From IMG/VR virus record IMGVR_UViG_3300025137_000295, positions 1-23,637 of that record: DNA of 23,637 nucleotides; one strand, written 5' to 3'. Both the position numbers and the translations under genes were made by a program. The DNA comes from a virus. How positions within the stretch are numbered: the stretch's first letter is position 1; the number at the start of each line of letters is the position of its first letter. Below are positions 1 to 8,700 of the stretch, piece after piece. A model generated the notes under the pieces. That model worked only from the letters and a program-made list of their open reading frames with translations. It searched no databases and was not told where the DNA came from.

Positions 1-951
1 AAAATCAAATGCCACACCATTAGATGTGAAGATAAGATGACCACCATCTGAAGATATTGATTCGTTAGCATCGTGGAATTGTAAAGTAGGTGTACCACCA
101 CTATCTGTTAATAGTAATCCTGTATTATGTACATGAGTTAGTTTTATTTCTGAGTCTGCACCAAAGTTAAGAACAGCTGCATCACTAAGTAATAATAGGT
201 CATCACCAATAACTGCATCTGCGGCTACTGATAGACCACCATCTGTTTGTAATGAACCATCTGTTGTAGAAGTTGCAGCGGTTGTGTCGTCTGTTTTAAT
301 AATACCACTAGCAGTTATAGCAGCAGTTGTAGTTGCTCCTGCAACATCAACAACACCAGAGAAATCTCCAGTTGCAGCATCTATCTCACCAGAAATAGTT
401 AGATTTCGCATACCAGTTGAATCTATGTTTGCGTCTGTCGTAACTACTTTAGATGCAATTGCTGTACCAGCAGTTAGACCATCTAATAGTTCTAGTTCTG
501 CTTCAGCAAGAACAGCACTACCAGCAGTAAACCCTGCACCAGATATTACACCAGTTACATCTAAATTACCACCAGAGGATAAAGTCATTTTTGTGGTTGC
601 AGTTTCACTTGCACCAGTTTGGAATATTAGTGATGTTGCGTTTGCAGATGAACTAAAGTCACCTTCTGAAATAGCTGCGATTGCACCAGCAACTAATATT
701 GCATCTGTGCCAGCACCTTCATCGGGTGCTTGGAAATTAATCCTACCCAATAAATCATTGACAGCAATGTCTGTATCCCCAGTTTGAAAAGTAAGTTCGG
801 GAAAACTGTCATCTGCTGTTGCAGCATGTTTTAAAATTAGTCCGTCATCTGGATCATGTGTAAGAGTGATCTCTTTGTCGGCACCAAAGTTAAGAACACC
901 AGAGTCGGTACTAAACCCAACTAAGTCTGCAATAATTCTAGCTCTACCCAT
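1..951 (-). CDS. Tail-fibre-like repeat protein, C-terminus cut by window edge
   Basis: The frame opens with ATG at 951 and stays open for 317 codons to base 1, so the C-terminus lies outside the window. Start support is good: an AAAGGA ribosome site (959-964) seven bases upstream and a TATAAATA box at 969-976. The protein begins almost at once with the fibre repeat (LNFGADKEITLTH, near residue 20). It then has a block with INFQAPDEG near residue 73 that is closely shared with the 897-residue fibre upstream. A segment with ELELLDGLTAGTAI follows near residue 150, then a DGSLQTDGGLSV block near 230 and a second repeat near 256-279. Unlike the two upstream fibres it shows no separate N-terminal adaptor domain. 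It probably forms a trimeric beta-structured fibre or a fibre segment. The receptor-binding end is not visible. The fibre class is firm; the position in the particle is inferred. Confidence 0.8.
   Translation of the reverse strand, partial: MGRARIIADLVGFSTDSGVLNFGADKEITLTHDPDDGLILKHAATADDSFPELTFQTGDTDIAVNDLLGRINFQAPDEGAGTDAILVAGAIAAISEGDFSSSANATSLIFQTGASETATTKMTLSSGGNLDVTGVISGAGFTAGSAVLAEAELELLDGLTAGTAIASKVVTTDANIDSTGMRNLTISGEIDAATGDFSGVVDVAGATTTAAITASGIIKTDDTTAATSTTDGSLQTDGGLSVAADAVIGDDLLLLSDAAVLNFGADSEIKLTHVHNTGLLLTDSGGTPTLQFHDANESISSDGGHLIFTSNGVAFDF
149..183. repeat. 35-base direct repeat, copy 1 (partner 3318-3352)
   Basis: Thirty-five bases are identical to 3318-3352. They encode the AVLNFGADSE/D part of the fibre repeat in two different genes. 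Another exact match between the same two genes is 245-268 with 1680-1703 (24 bases, the SLQTDG block). Confidence 0.9.
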
Positions 952-968
952 TTCTTATTCCTTTACCT

Positions 969-976
969 TATTTATA
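969..976 (-). promoter_or_regulatory. T4-type late promoter box TATAAATA for the left-end fibre gene
   Basis: On the minus strand this is an exact match to the T4 late consensus TATAAATA. It lies in the only sizeable intergenic gap, 17 bases upstream of the ATG at 951. A start five to seven bases downstream of the box would give a leader of about a dozen bases that contains the ribosome site. The box sits in a 20-base string (956-975) repeated identically at 3708-3727 before the 897-residue fibre. Confidence 0.75.
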
Positions 977-983
977 TAGTCTG

Positions 984-998
984 TCATGTTTGACATGA
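984..998. repeat. Short inverted repeat between fibre stop and late box
   Basis: TCATGT and ACATGA form a six-base-pair stem around a three-base loop. Reading the plus strand, the hairpin is followed by a T-rich run (1003-1011), so it resembles a weak terminator facing transcription from the left. Reading the minus strand there is no T-run, so it is not a convincing terminator for the fibre genes. The stem is AT-rich and may be chance. Confidence 0.3.
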
Positions 999-1009
999 GC
1001 AATTTTTCT

Positions 1010-3703
1010 TTATCTTGTTATTTGTACATTTACATTCAACGAGTTTGCGAAAGCAAATGATGAATTAATTGTTTCAAATCTAACGCTGCCTACTGCTGGA
1101 GTTGTAGTCCTGCTAAGTGCTGTTATAAATCCACCATTAGTGGTGGTTGATGCTTGTACAGATGTAGTTAAACTAACACAGTAATTTACATCAGGCATAT
1201 TAGTAGCAAAATTAGCTGTGAACAGACCAGTTCCATGATCCGTAATACTACTTACATTACCAGAATCTCTTATGGCAACTGTACCAGTACCATTAAAGTT
1301 CACCCAAGCTCTTACACCAAAAGCAATACCAGCAGATCCAAATCCTGAATCAAAACCAAAGTTAGTTGTACCAGTAGGAATAACTGCAACATCAGCATCA
1401 GCATCATTTTTGATTGTTACATCATTTGTAGAACCTTGACCTGTTAAAATCAAACCTTCAGCACTTGTAAATCCAATAGCTGCATTATCACCAGCGGCAG
1501 TATCAGCTGTTGCTTCTAATGTTGTTGCAGTAAGTGATCCATTTGCAGTCAATCCTGTATCAGCTGCATGAGTTAATGTAATATCACTATCTGCACCAAA
1601 TTTTATTACTGTACTATCTGATAACAATAATAAGTCATCACCAATAACAGCATCTTTTGCTACAGACAAACCACCATCAGTTTGTAATGAACCATCTGTT
1701 GTACTTGTTGCATCTGTAGCATCATCTGTTTTTAGAATACCACCTGCTGTTAATGCACCAGTAACACCTAATGTTCCTGCCATAGTTACATTAACTGTTC
1801 CAGTAGGAATTTCAATTACATCTGCGTCTGCATCATTTTTGATTGTTACATCATTAGTAGAACCTTGTCCTGTTAAAATTAAACCTTCAGCTGCGGTATA
1901 ACCTATAGCAGCTGCATCTCCAGCAGCAGTATCTCCGTCTGCATTTAAAGTAGAACCAGTAATATCACCAGTAACATCAAGAGTACCATTAGAAGTTAAA
2001 CCAGTGTTATGAACATGAGTGATATTGATATCACCATCTGCACCAAATTTAAGAACAGATGCATCTGAAGCAAGAGTTAAGTCATCTCCAATACTTGCAT
2101 CTCCACTAACAGTTAGATTACCAGCAGAGGACAATGACATTGTTTCAGCTGCAGCTGCAGAAGCAGCAGTTCTGAATGAAAGTTTAGTTGCATTATTATC
2201 TGCGGCAAAGTCACCTTCTGATACAGCAGCAATTCCTGCCGCAACCAAAATAGCATCTGTACCAGTTCCTTCATCTGGTGCTTGGAAATTGATAACACCA
2301 ATAACATCATCAGCAGCAATATCTGTTTCTGCGGTTTGCAGAGTTAAACTTGTTGGTGAGTTATCAGAGGTATTTGCTCTATCAATAATAAGACCAGAGT
2401 TGTGGTCGTGTCTTAGTATAACATCTTGGTCTACACCAAATAATATTTCACCACCATCTGCAAGGAATAAATCACTAAATTCTAATGAACTTGTTCCAAG
2501 TGCAGCTCCATTTGAAGCGTCTGGAACAAACGCAGTAGTTGCAGTTATTGTTGCAACTTGTAATGTACCAGAAACTTCTACATTACCATTTATATCAATA
2601 GTTGTAGCATTAATTTCTATCTCTGTGTCTGCTACTAAATCGAGGACTCCATCTGCACTTTGTGAGATGTGTGTTCCAGAGTCACCGAACTGTAATTGTC
2701 TTGAACTGTTTAGTAGGATACCTGTGTCTGCGACATGAGTTAATGTTACATCATTGTCTGCACCTAGTCCTAAAACAGCTGCGTCTGAATTTAATTTGAG
2801 GTCATTACTTACAAGAACGGCAGTTGATGCGTTAAGGTCAATAGTTGCCTCACCATCAATAGTCATTACTCCATCAGAACTTTGATGAATAAAGGTTGCA
2901 CTATCACCAAATTGTAATTTTCTTGAACTATTTAATAATACTCCTGTGTCATTAACATGTGTCAATGTTACATCTTGGTCATTACCAAACTGAATTGTTC
3001 CAGCGTCTGCCAAGAATAAATCACTAAACTCTAATGCAGGCGTACCTAAAGCTGCACCATCTGAAGCGTCTGGAACAAATGCAGTAGATGCAGTTATGGT
3101 TGTTCCAGATATTGTACTTGCACCAACTATTGTACCTTGAACATCTAAGTTTGCATTAACATCAACCAAAGTTGCATTTAATTCTATTTCGTCTGTTGCA
3201 TTGATATCAAGAATAGTATTACTAGGCGCACCAATATTTTGTGATGCGTCATTAAATTGGATTACTGATGTACTATTTAAAAGTAGTCCTGTATCTGCGA
3301 CATGAGTAAGAGTTACATCTGAGTCTGCACCAAAGTTAAGAACAGCTGCATCTTTACTAGCACTAATATTACCAACAACAGATACATTATTACTAAAAGT
3401 ACCACCATTGCCTGCACTTACCATATCTGCAAGTGTAAAGACATCATGTACGATTACTTCTACTTCATCATTTGCAGATAAAGCAGTAAGTCCTGCAACT
3501 GTATTACTAGTGTTTAAATTGTAGTCTGTATTAAGTTTAAGACGAACACCATTAAGATAAACATCAACATATTCTGGATCGCTGAAAGTAAGAGAAATGC
3601 CTCTAGAATCAGTTCCACTAACTGTAGTATCACCAGCTGAAGCTAGATATAAAAATCTCTCTCTAATTCCAAATCCTTCATTACTTTTTCCAATATATGG
3701 CAT
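1010..3703 (-). CDS. Large tail fibre with beta repeats and conserved tip domain
   Basis: This 897-residue protein has three parts. Residues 1-105 form an N-terminal domain (RERFLYLAS, VDVYLNGVRLKLNTDY, EVEVIVHDVFTLADMVSAGN) of a type common at the virion-proximal end of marine phage fibres. The shaft holds six copies of a unit built around FGADSDVTLTHVADTG, near residues 118, 234, 309, 418, 548 and 698. It also has two copies of a block containing LILTGQGSTNDVTIKNDAD and one INFQAPDEG block. Residues from about 788 to the end (VRAWVNFNGTGTVAIRDS, then ITDHGTGLFTANF) look like the compact C-terminal domain found at many phage fibre tips, probably the receptor-contacting part. The start is supported by AAAGGA at 3711-3716, seven bases away, and by a late box at 3721. 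The role in host attachment is inferred from architecture. Confidence 0.85.
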   Translation of the reverse strand: MPYIGKSNEGFGIRERFLYLASAGDTTVSGTDSRGISLTFSDPEYVDVYLNGVRLKLNTDYNLNTSNTVAGLTALSANDEVEVIVHDVFTLADMVSAGNGGTFSNNVSVVGNISASKDAAVLNFGADSDVTLTHVADTGLLLNSTSVIQFNDASQNIGAPSNTILDINATDEIELNATLVDVNANLDVQGTIVGASTISGTTITASTAFVPDASDGAALGTPALEFSDLFLADAGTIQFGNDQDVTLTHVNDTGVLLNSSRKLQFGDSATFIHQSSDGVMTIDGEATIDLNASTAVLVSNDLKLNSDAAVLGLGADNDVTLTHVADTGILLNSSRQLQFGDSGTHISQSADGVLDLVADTEIEINATTIDINGNVEVSGTLQVATITATTAFVPDASNGAALGTSSLEFSDLFLADGGEILFGVDQDVILRHDHNSGLIIDRANTSDNSPTSLTLQTAETDIAADDVIGVINFQAPDEGTGTDAILVAAGIAAVSEGDFAADNNATKLSFRTAASAAAAETMSLSSAGNLTVSGDASIGDDLTLASDASVLKFGADGDINITHVHNTGLTSNGTLDVTGDITGSTLNADGDTAAGDAAAIGYTAAEGLILTGQGSTNDVTIKNDADADVIEIPTGTVNVTMAGTLGVTGALTAGGILKTDDATDATSTTDGSLQTDGGLSVAKDAVIGDDLLLLSDSTVIKFGADSDITLTHAADTGLTANGSLTATTLEATADTAAGDNAAIGFTSAEGLILTGQGSTNDVTIKNDADADVAVIPTGTTNFGFDSGFGSAGIAFGVRAWVNFNGTGTVAIRDSGNVSSITDHGTGLFTANFATNMPDVNYCVSLTTSVQASTTTNGGFITALSRTTTPAVGSVRFETINSSFAFANSLNVNVQITR
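1401..1855. repeat. Tandemly duplicated fibre shaft segment
   Basis: Bases 1401-1426 and 1830-1855 are identical, and the flanks remain very similar over about 70 bases. They encode the two LILTGQGSTNDVTIKNDAD blocks of the 897-residue fibre, about 143 codons apart. This looks like an internal duplication of a shaft module that has since diverged. Confidence 0.8.
3318..3352. repeat. 35-base direct repeat, copy 2 (partner 149-183)
   Basis: Identical to 149-183 and in the same orientation and reading frame, in the first shaft repeat of the 897-residue fibre. The copies are about 3.2 kb apart, so recombination between them would join the front of one fibre gene to the back of the other. Confidence 0.9.
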
Positions 3704-3720
3704 TCTCTATTCCTTTACCT

Positions 3721-3728
3721 TATTTATT
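3721..3728 (-). promoter_or_regulatory. Late promoter box variant AATAAATA
   Basis: The minus strand reads AATAAATA, one base from the T4 consensus and fitting the NATAAATA form reported for T4-like cyanophage late genes. It lies in the 29-base gap before the 897-residue fibre. The downstream leader, including the ribosome site, is identical to the leader of the next fibre gene (20 shared bases, 3708-3727 and 956-975). Confidence 0.6.
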
Positions 3729-3732
3729 ATAT

Positions 3733-4587
3733 TTACGCAATCGTTGCAATCGGAGATGCAACAGATTCTACTTGCCAAACTCCATTTGTTCCATCATCTG
3801 TTAAACAAGTAATTCTTGCTCTTGATCCAACAACTGAACCAGCAACAAATGTAAATGTATCTCCTGCATTATCAAAAACTGCGTTTGCAGCAGTACCACC
3901 AGCAAGACTTAGTGAACCAACAAAGTTGCCACCAGAACCAGCTATATTAATTTGTGTAGTTTTACCAGACCCAACTGCTGTCAATACAATAAAATCATAA
4001 AACAGGCCGGGATTTGTCGTGGCCGCAGCAGGTAGGTTAATTGAGTTATCAAGAGTACCATGAATTAATACAGTAGATCCTGATTCTGCAACAGTTAATG
4101 TAGCAGTAATCGCACCCGAAGCATTAAATTCAGTTTTGATTCCTTTTCTACCAGCTAATGTTGTTGCAGTAAATGTTCCATTTGTAGTTAGTCCAGTATC
4201 AGCTGCGTGAGTTAATGTAATATCACTATCTACACCGAAGTTAAGAACAGCGGAATCTTTGATAAGACTAAGATTACCACTAATAGAAAAATCTTTTGCA
4301 CCTAAAAATGCATTTGGACTAAGGGTGGACAAAGCTCCTGCTTGGTGGACAGCATAAATTACTTCACCATTTGCTGGAGTTCCAGTAAATGCAAGAGTTG
4401 TACCAGAAACAGTATAAGCGACAAGAGGATTCTGACGAACATTACCTACAAATACTTCAAGGTCAAGTTCAGAAGTTACTGCTCTCGATAGAGTAAAATT
4501 AGTTGCGCTACCATCGCCCGCAAAAGTGTCTTTGATTGTGGTAACAAATCCACTCCCAAAACCTAAGTCTGTACCTATGTATGCCAT
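3733..4587 (-). CDS. Short fibre or adhesin-like virion protein, 284 aa
   Basis: Residues 1-95 form an N-terminal domain (FAGDGSATNFTLSRAV, LEVFVGNVRQNP, GTTLAFTGTPANGEVIYAVH) of a kind often seen at the base of marine phage fibres. One copy of the shared fibre repeat (VLNFGVDSDITLTHAADTG) follows near residues 112-135. Residues about 150-284 form a different C-terminal beta domain (NSINLPAAATTNPGLFYDFIV, then DTFTFVAGSVVGSRARITCL and a tryptophan near the end). It could be a short fibre, a fibre base or a decoration protein. The start follows AGGGG at 4594-4598, which overlaps the stop of the gene before. No late box is visible directly upstream, so it is probably co-transcribed with the 108-residue gene. 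Confidence 0.78.
   Translation of the reverse strand: MAYIGTDLGFGSGFVTTIKDTFAGDGSATNFTLSRAVTSELDLEVFVGNVRQNPLVAYTVSGTTLAFTGTPANGEVIYAVHQAGALSTLSPNAFLGAKDFSISGNLSLIKDSAVLNFGVDSDITLTHAADTGLTTNGTFTATTLAGRKGIKTEFNASGAITATLTVAESGSTVLIHGTLDNSINLPAAATTNPGLFYDFIVLTAVGSGKTTQINIAGSGGNFVGSLSLAGGTAANAVFDNAGDTFTFVAGSVVGSRARITCLTDDGTNGVWQVESVASPIATIA
4208..4231. repeat. 24-base repeat shared with the large fibre (1569-1592)
   Basis: Twenty-four bases are identical to 1569-1592, in the same frame, encoding DSDITLTHA in the 284-residue protein and in the sixth shaft repeat of the 897-residue fibre. Confidence 0.85.
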
Positions 4588-4596
4588 TCTTTGCCC

Positions 4597-4923
4597 CTAT
4601 GAACTAATTGTGTCAACACGACTTACCCATGCATCAATTGAAGTAGCAGTATCAGATTGTACTTTCAACGCATCTCCACTTTGCAATACAAACTTCGCAC
4701 CACCATCAAGTACTTGTAGTGCGGCTGAAGCAGGGATAGGTGCATTTTTGACCAAATAGTAATCAGCACTACTATTTGTTACAAACACACTTACTTTAAC
4801 TTGTGATGTTATTGTATTTGCTAAGTTAATACCAACAACTGCATCATCACTATTTGCTGTAAAAATAGTTACTGCTGTAGTTCCGATATTTCTTGCAATG
4901 TTTCGTTCAAAATCCTGTGCCAT
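4597..4923 (-). CDS. Small beta-rich virion protein of unknown function
   Basis: The product has 108 residues, no signal peptide and no membrane segment. It has alternating hydrophobic stretches (VSVFVTNSSADYYLVKNAPI, then ALQVLDGGAKFVLQSGDALK) typical of a small beta-sandwich. Proteins with this VKNAPIP and LQSGD pattern occur in marine phage tail regions, as far as I recall, but I cannot assign a function. The gene has its own exact TATAAATA box and a GAGGAAG ribosome site (4928-4934) four bases from the ATG, so it may be needed in many copies. It could be an adaptor between baseplate and fibre or a fibre-associated cap. Confidence 0.7.
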   Translation of the reverse strand: MAQDFERNIARNIGTTAVTIFTANSDDAVVGINLANTITSQVKVSVFVTNSSADYYLVKNAPIPASAALQVLDGGAKFVLQSGDALKVQSDTATSIDAWVSRVDTISS

Positions 4924-4947
4924 TTTACTTCCTCTATTACTCTAGTC

Positions 4948-4955
4948 TATTTATA
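4948..4955 (-). promoter_or_regulatory. Late promoter box TATAAATA overlapping an upstream stop codon
   Basis: An exact TATAAATA on the minus strand, 24 bases from the ATG of the 108-residue gene. The TAA stop of the 204-residue gene (4951-4953) lies inside the box, so the same bases end one gene and promote the next. Confidence 0.75.
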
Positions 4956-5565
4956 ATGCAATTGCCATAGCGGTTGCTAAACCTGTTGAGGCAGATTGGT
5001 TAATTTCTGCAGCTGTTTTTGTAATTGCAGTTCCGTTTAGTGATAATGCACCAACTAAGTTTGTTGTTCCTGTAACAGTCAAATTATCTGCGACTGTTGT
5101 TTCTGATGTTGTGTGACCAATTGTAACTGCAATACCAGAAGTATTCGTTGCAAGTTTTAAAACACCAGTTTTGTTATCAATAAATGAGTCAGTACCATCA
5201 TGGTAAATATCCATGTCTGAAGCAGCACCAAATCTTAATCTTGCATCAGTTGCAGCACCACTATCTCCAAACAAAAGTGCTGTAGATGCACCATCAAGTA
5301 ATGTACCTGTCATTATCAATGTTCCAGTAGCATCTGGAATTGTTACTGTTCTATCAGCTGTAGGGTCTGCAACAGTTAGTGTTGTTTGATGGCCATCATT
5401 GGTTGCACCCTCAAATGTGATATTACCATCTTCTGCAACAGTAATAAATGCAAAGTTGGAAGTACCATTTTCTAGTCCGTCAACATCTGTAACTAGATTG
5501 TTAAACTGAACCCTAAACTGTTCTAGGGTTGATGAGGTTGTGACTTCTGATGATGATATTGACAT
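4951..5565 (-). CDS. Short fibre-like structural protein, 204 aa
   Basis: The N-terminus (STLEQFRVQFNNLVTDVDGL, residues 13-32) looks helical and resembles openings seen in marine phage fibre proteins. Then come an ADRTVTIPDATGTLIM motif near residues 70-86, common in phage fibre shafts, a divergent copy of the shared repeat (RLRFGAASDMDIYHDGTDSF, near 113-132) and a C-terminal LNGTAITKTAAEIN segment. It probably trimerises as a short fibre or fibre stub. The ATG shares a base with the stop of the 75-residue gene (TAATG), which suggests translational coupling. A GATAAATA box at 5627-5634, inside the upstream gene, may add a promoter. The C-terminus lacks any recognised receptor-binding domain. 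Confidence 0.75.
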   Translation of the reverse strand: MSISSSEVTTSSTLEQFRVQFNNLVTDVDGLENGTSNFAFITVAEDGNITFEGATNDGHQTTLTVADPTADRTVTIPDATGTLIMTGTLLDGASTALLFGDSGAATDARLRFGAASDMDIYHDGTDSFIDNKTGVLKLATNTSGIAVTIGHTTSETTVADNLTVTGTTNLVGALSLNGTAITKTAAEINQSASTGLATAMAIAL

Positions 5566-5792
5566 TAGTTTCTATCCAATAATTTTTTTAACATATCTTT
5601 TATTTCGTGCATCTCGCACTTTAAAGTATTTATCTCTCTTGTAGCACCACGAATTTCATCTCTTTGTTTTTTTGCTTCAGATGCTCTGCGTTTTGCCATT
5701 TCGTATGCACTACGATTTTTATTTACAATCGCACCAGAGTTACTATCTCTGAATAAATCTTGTTTTCCTTCAACCTGTAAATATTCTGCCAT
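5565..5792 (-). CDS. Small helical protein, likely conserved in marine T4-likes
   Basis: The product has 75 residues. Residues 1-30 contain a RDSNSGAIVNKNRSAYEMAK motif. Residues 30-75 are strongly charged and alpha-helical (KRRASEAKKQRDEIR, then EINTLKCEMHEIKDMLKKLL) with heptad spacing, so a coiled coil is likely. I recall similar short proteins downstream of the DUF4815 gene in marine T4-like phages, but know no established function. It could be a clamp, chaperone or scaffold for the neighbouring structural proteins. The start codon is one base after the TAA of the 2130-residue gene (TAACATG). No clear ribosome site is visible, so coupling to the upstream gene is likely. Confidence 0.75.
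   Translation of the reverse strand: MAEYLQVEGKQDLFRDSNSGAIVNKNRSAYEMAKRRASEAKKQRDEIRGATREINTLKCEMHEIKDMLKKLLDRN
5627..5634 (-). promoter_or_regulatory. Possible internal late box GATAAATA
   Basis: The minus strand matches the NATAAATA form of the late box 62 bases upstream of the 204-residue gene. It lies inside the 75-residue coding sequence, and such strings are expected by chance in AT-rich DNA. Confidence 0.3.
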
Positions 5793-5793
5793 G

Positions 5794-8700
5794 TTATGTT
5801 GCCAATGCTAAGACTCTAAGGTCTTTTATTCTTGGTGGATTAGCTGCATCTGAACTTTGCATCACAATCTTGATTGCAAATTGATTGAACTCTGGAAGTG
5901 GTTCTCCAATGTCGTCATCATTAATGCCAGCGGTATATAGGTATTCTTGGAAATCATTTCTACCTAATGAAGCAGGAACAGTTTTATCTGGACTTCCATC
6001 AGTATTAAAGAAGGTATAACCCAAGTCATCAAAATCATCTGATTGGTCTGACCTTAATATTTTAAATAATAATTTAAATTCAGATGTGTTTGTCTTATGA
6101 CCAGCAAAGAATATTCTTAGTGAAGTAGCAGGATTTTCAAGAGCTATTTTTTTAGTAATATAAACTGCAACATTTCCATCACCATCTGGTTCAGTCATTG
6201 CAGCATATTCTGATGTAGGATAAACATCTGAACTACTGTCAATATTATTAATTCTGTTTGCAACTAGAATTGCTGACAACCTTGCAGTATCAATAACAGG
6301 AGATAAACTTGTATCTGTTGTTGAAAGCGTTAGTGGTAGTGTAAATGATTTTGCAGAACTTAATTCATTTATTTCATTAATATTAGAACACACCATAGAG
6401 GTAGTATCTAAATCAATTGTTTCATCTAAAGAAATAGAACTAGAAGTTGTTTCTACAATAAATGAACTCTCTGCACCACTAGGACTTGTAGCTGAAGTCT
6501 TTTTAAGTTCAGCACTAATAACTGTGTTTGGTAATTCTAAGAGAGCAATGTTTGTTTTCAATGTTTCAAATCTATAGTTCTCTGATGCGTAAGTAAGAAT
6601 ACCACCGCTGTCAACATCAGCAGATGAACCACTAACTGTTGGAGCTGTAGTAAGAGCAACTGTGTAAGAGTCTATATTAATATTTGCAATTGCAGTATGT
6701 GTCTTATTGATTTCAATAAGAGGAGTACCGAACAACTGATAGAGTTCTACTGTAGTACCAATAGCATATGCAGCTGCAACTCCATCTTCAACACTTCTTG
6801 TTAAACTTGAGATTGTTGTACCAGACAATGTACCAAATAATATTTCAGTACCAATCTTGACATAACATCGTGAGGACAAATTACTTGCAGCAAAGTTTGT
6901 TGCAGAAGTAAGTGTCAATGATGTACCAGTTGCAGTAAGTGCAGCTGAAAGTGTAGTAGATATACCAGAATTTACACCAGTAATTGTAACATTATTAGAT
7001 GTAGAGTACATACCATGATCGCCATGATTAATCTTTGCTACAGTAGAACTGTTGGTTAATCTAATTGGGTTCTGTTGTAATCTACGACCATAAACTGTAT
7101 CACCATCTTCAGCTAAAACTGAGTCACCAATATTATCATTCGTTAATGTACAAACGCCTGTCGTTGTGGTAAACTCTGCTTTGTGTAATTTGAATTTTAA
7201 ATCTTGTGATTGAACAGCAGTCCAAGTCTTATCGTTTTGTGATTTGAATAGAACACCAAGAGTTGGTTGTTTAGAAACAACTCTGTTAGAACCACTCACA
7301 TCAAGTTCACCCATTTGAGCAATCCATACTAAATAGTTAAGACTGTTTGTTCTAAGAACCACACAATATTCTATACCACCCTGTATATAAACAGGAGAGT
7401 CAAAAGTAAATGTTGTTGCAGTTGCACCAATTGTATCATCAACATTAATTTGAGATGGTTCTAATAATTTTCTACCGAAAGGAAGAATTTTAGGGCCGGG
7501 ATATCCATTAATAACATTTCTAATTTCTACCCACATTGGTAAAGTGTCATCTTTTGCAGCAACAAACACATCAATTTTTGTTAAGAAACAACCATTCTCA
7601 TCTTCTGATATAAATGTTTGAGCAAGTGGATCAAGTCTTTGTATAACCCTATTGGTATTGATAGTATCAAATTGAGAAGTTGTTTCTGAAACATTTGTTT
7701 GTACAACTGTTGCATTTCTTGTTGCAATAATAGTTTCTTGTTCTGTTTCAATAATACCAGTAGCAGCATATATTGTAGATCCTGCTGTTGCTGGGTCTGA
7801 AGTAACACCACCAAGTCCAGCTCTTGCATTTGTTGGACTAGATGTAAGTCTAAATTCTACTTCGCCTGTTTTAAATTTAGGAACAGAAGTTTGACCTTTA
7901 AACTTATAATCTGGAATATCGAAAGTACCTTCTACTTTTCCAGAAACAGTACAAATCAAAGGACTGCCCGCAATGATTGTAGTGTCTGTTGTATATGTTG
8001 AAGAATCAGGAGTGACATATGCACTGATATCTTTACCTTCAAAGAAAGGATAAACTCTTGTGTTTGGTAAGAACCCTTGTCCTACAAAAGTAATTTGTCT
8101 AGGACGAACAAATGGAACTAGAGCTCTTGAAATAACTTTATTGCCTTGTGATTCCTCTACAATGTTTTCTACAACTTCAGTTCTTAAACCAGTTCTTTCT
8201 AGATCAGAACGTACTGTTTGAATAGTTCTCTGCCAAACACCAAGTCTTGCAAAACTAAGAGTAGATTGTGTGCTTACAACACCACTCCATTGAGTTTCCC
8301 ATGAGTTCCAAAGTGTTCCTATATTATTTCTGTTTGCATTTACAACAGAACTAAAGTTACCATCAACATTGATAATTAGATCAGGAGCAGTTTCAGTTTC
8401 AAACCAGTTATCACTATCTGGAGTTAATTGAATCTGACCAACCCAAAAAGCACTAATATATGGCTGTAGGTTTTCAACTCTAGTAGCATATGGTTGATCG
8501 ACAAGAGTTACATCACTGTATGGTAGTGTAATTAAGTCACCAGTTTTTTGATAACCAACAGCAAGTCTTGCAGTATCACTAGTTGCTAGTTCAGTCAATT
8601 CTGCATTTCTCAAAACACAAACTGGTCTTGCTTCGTTTAGTTGAGGGTCAATAGCAATTTGATAATCAGCATTTATAGTATCACCAACTCTGTGTCCAGC

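Noticed and set aside
984-998. Rho-independent terminator for the fibre operon
   Set aside because: In the direction of transcription the hairpin has no T-run behind it and is followed at once by a late promoter box. I kept it only as a short inverted repeat.
1010-1350. Fibre C-terminal domain as the variable region of a diversity-generating retroelement
   Set aside because: There is no reverse transcriptase, no second template copy of this region and no adenine-rich codon bias at its end in the window.
2019-2738. Long plus-strand open frame of 239 codons opposite the large fibre gene
   Set aside because: It mirrors the repeat units of the minus-strand fibre. The antisense frame stays open because of codon bias in the repeats, and the predicted protein is low-complexity with no recognisable domain. 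The same holds for 284-787 and the other plus-strand frames.
7581-7829. Leucine/glutamine-rich minus-strand frame inside the DUF4815 gene
   Set aside because: It overlaps the main frame in another phase. Its composition is a frame-shift artefact of threonine/valine-rich coding and there is no start signal.
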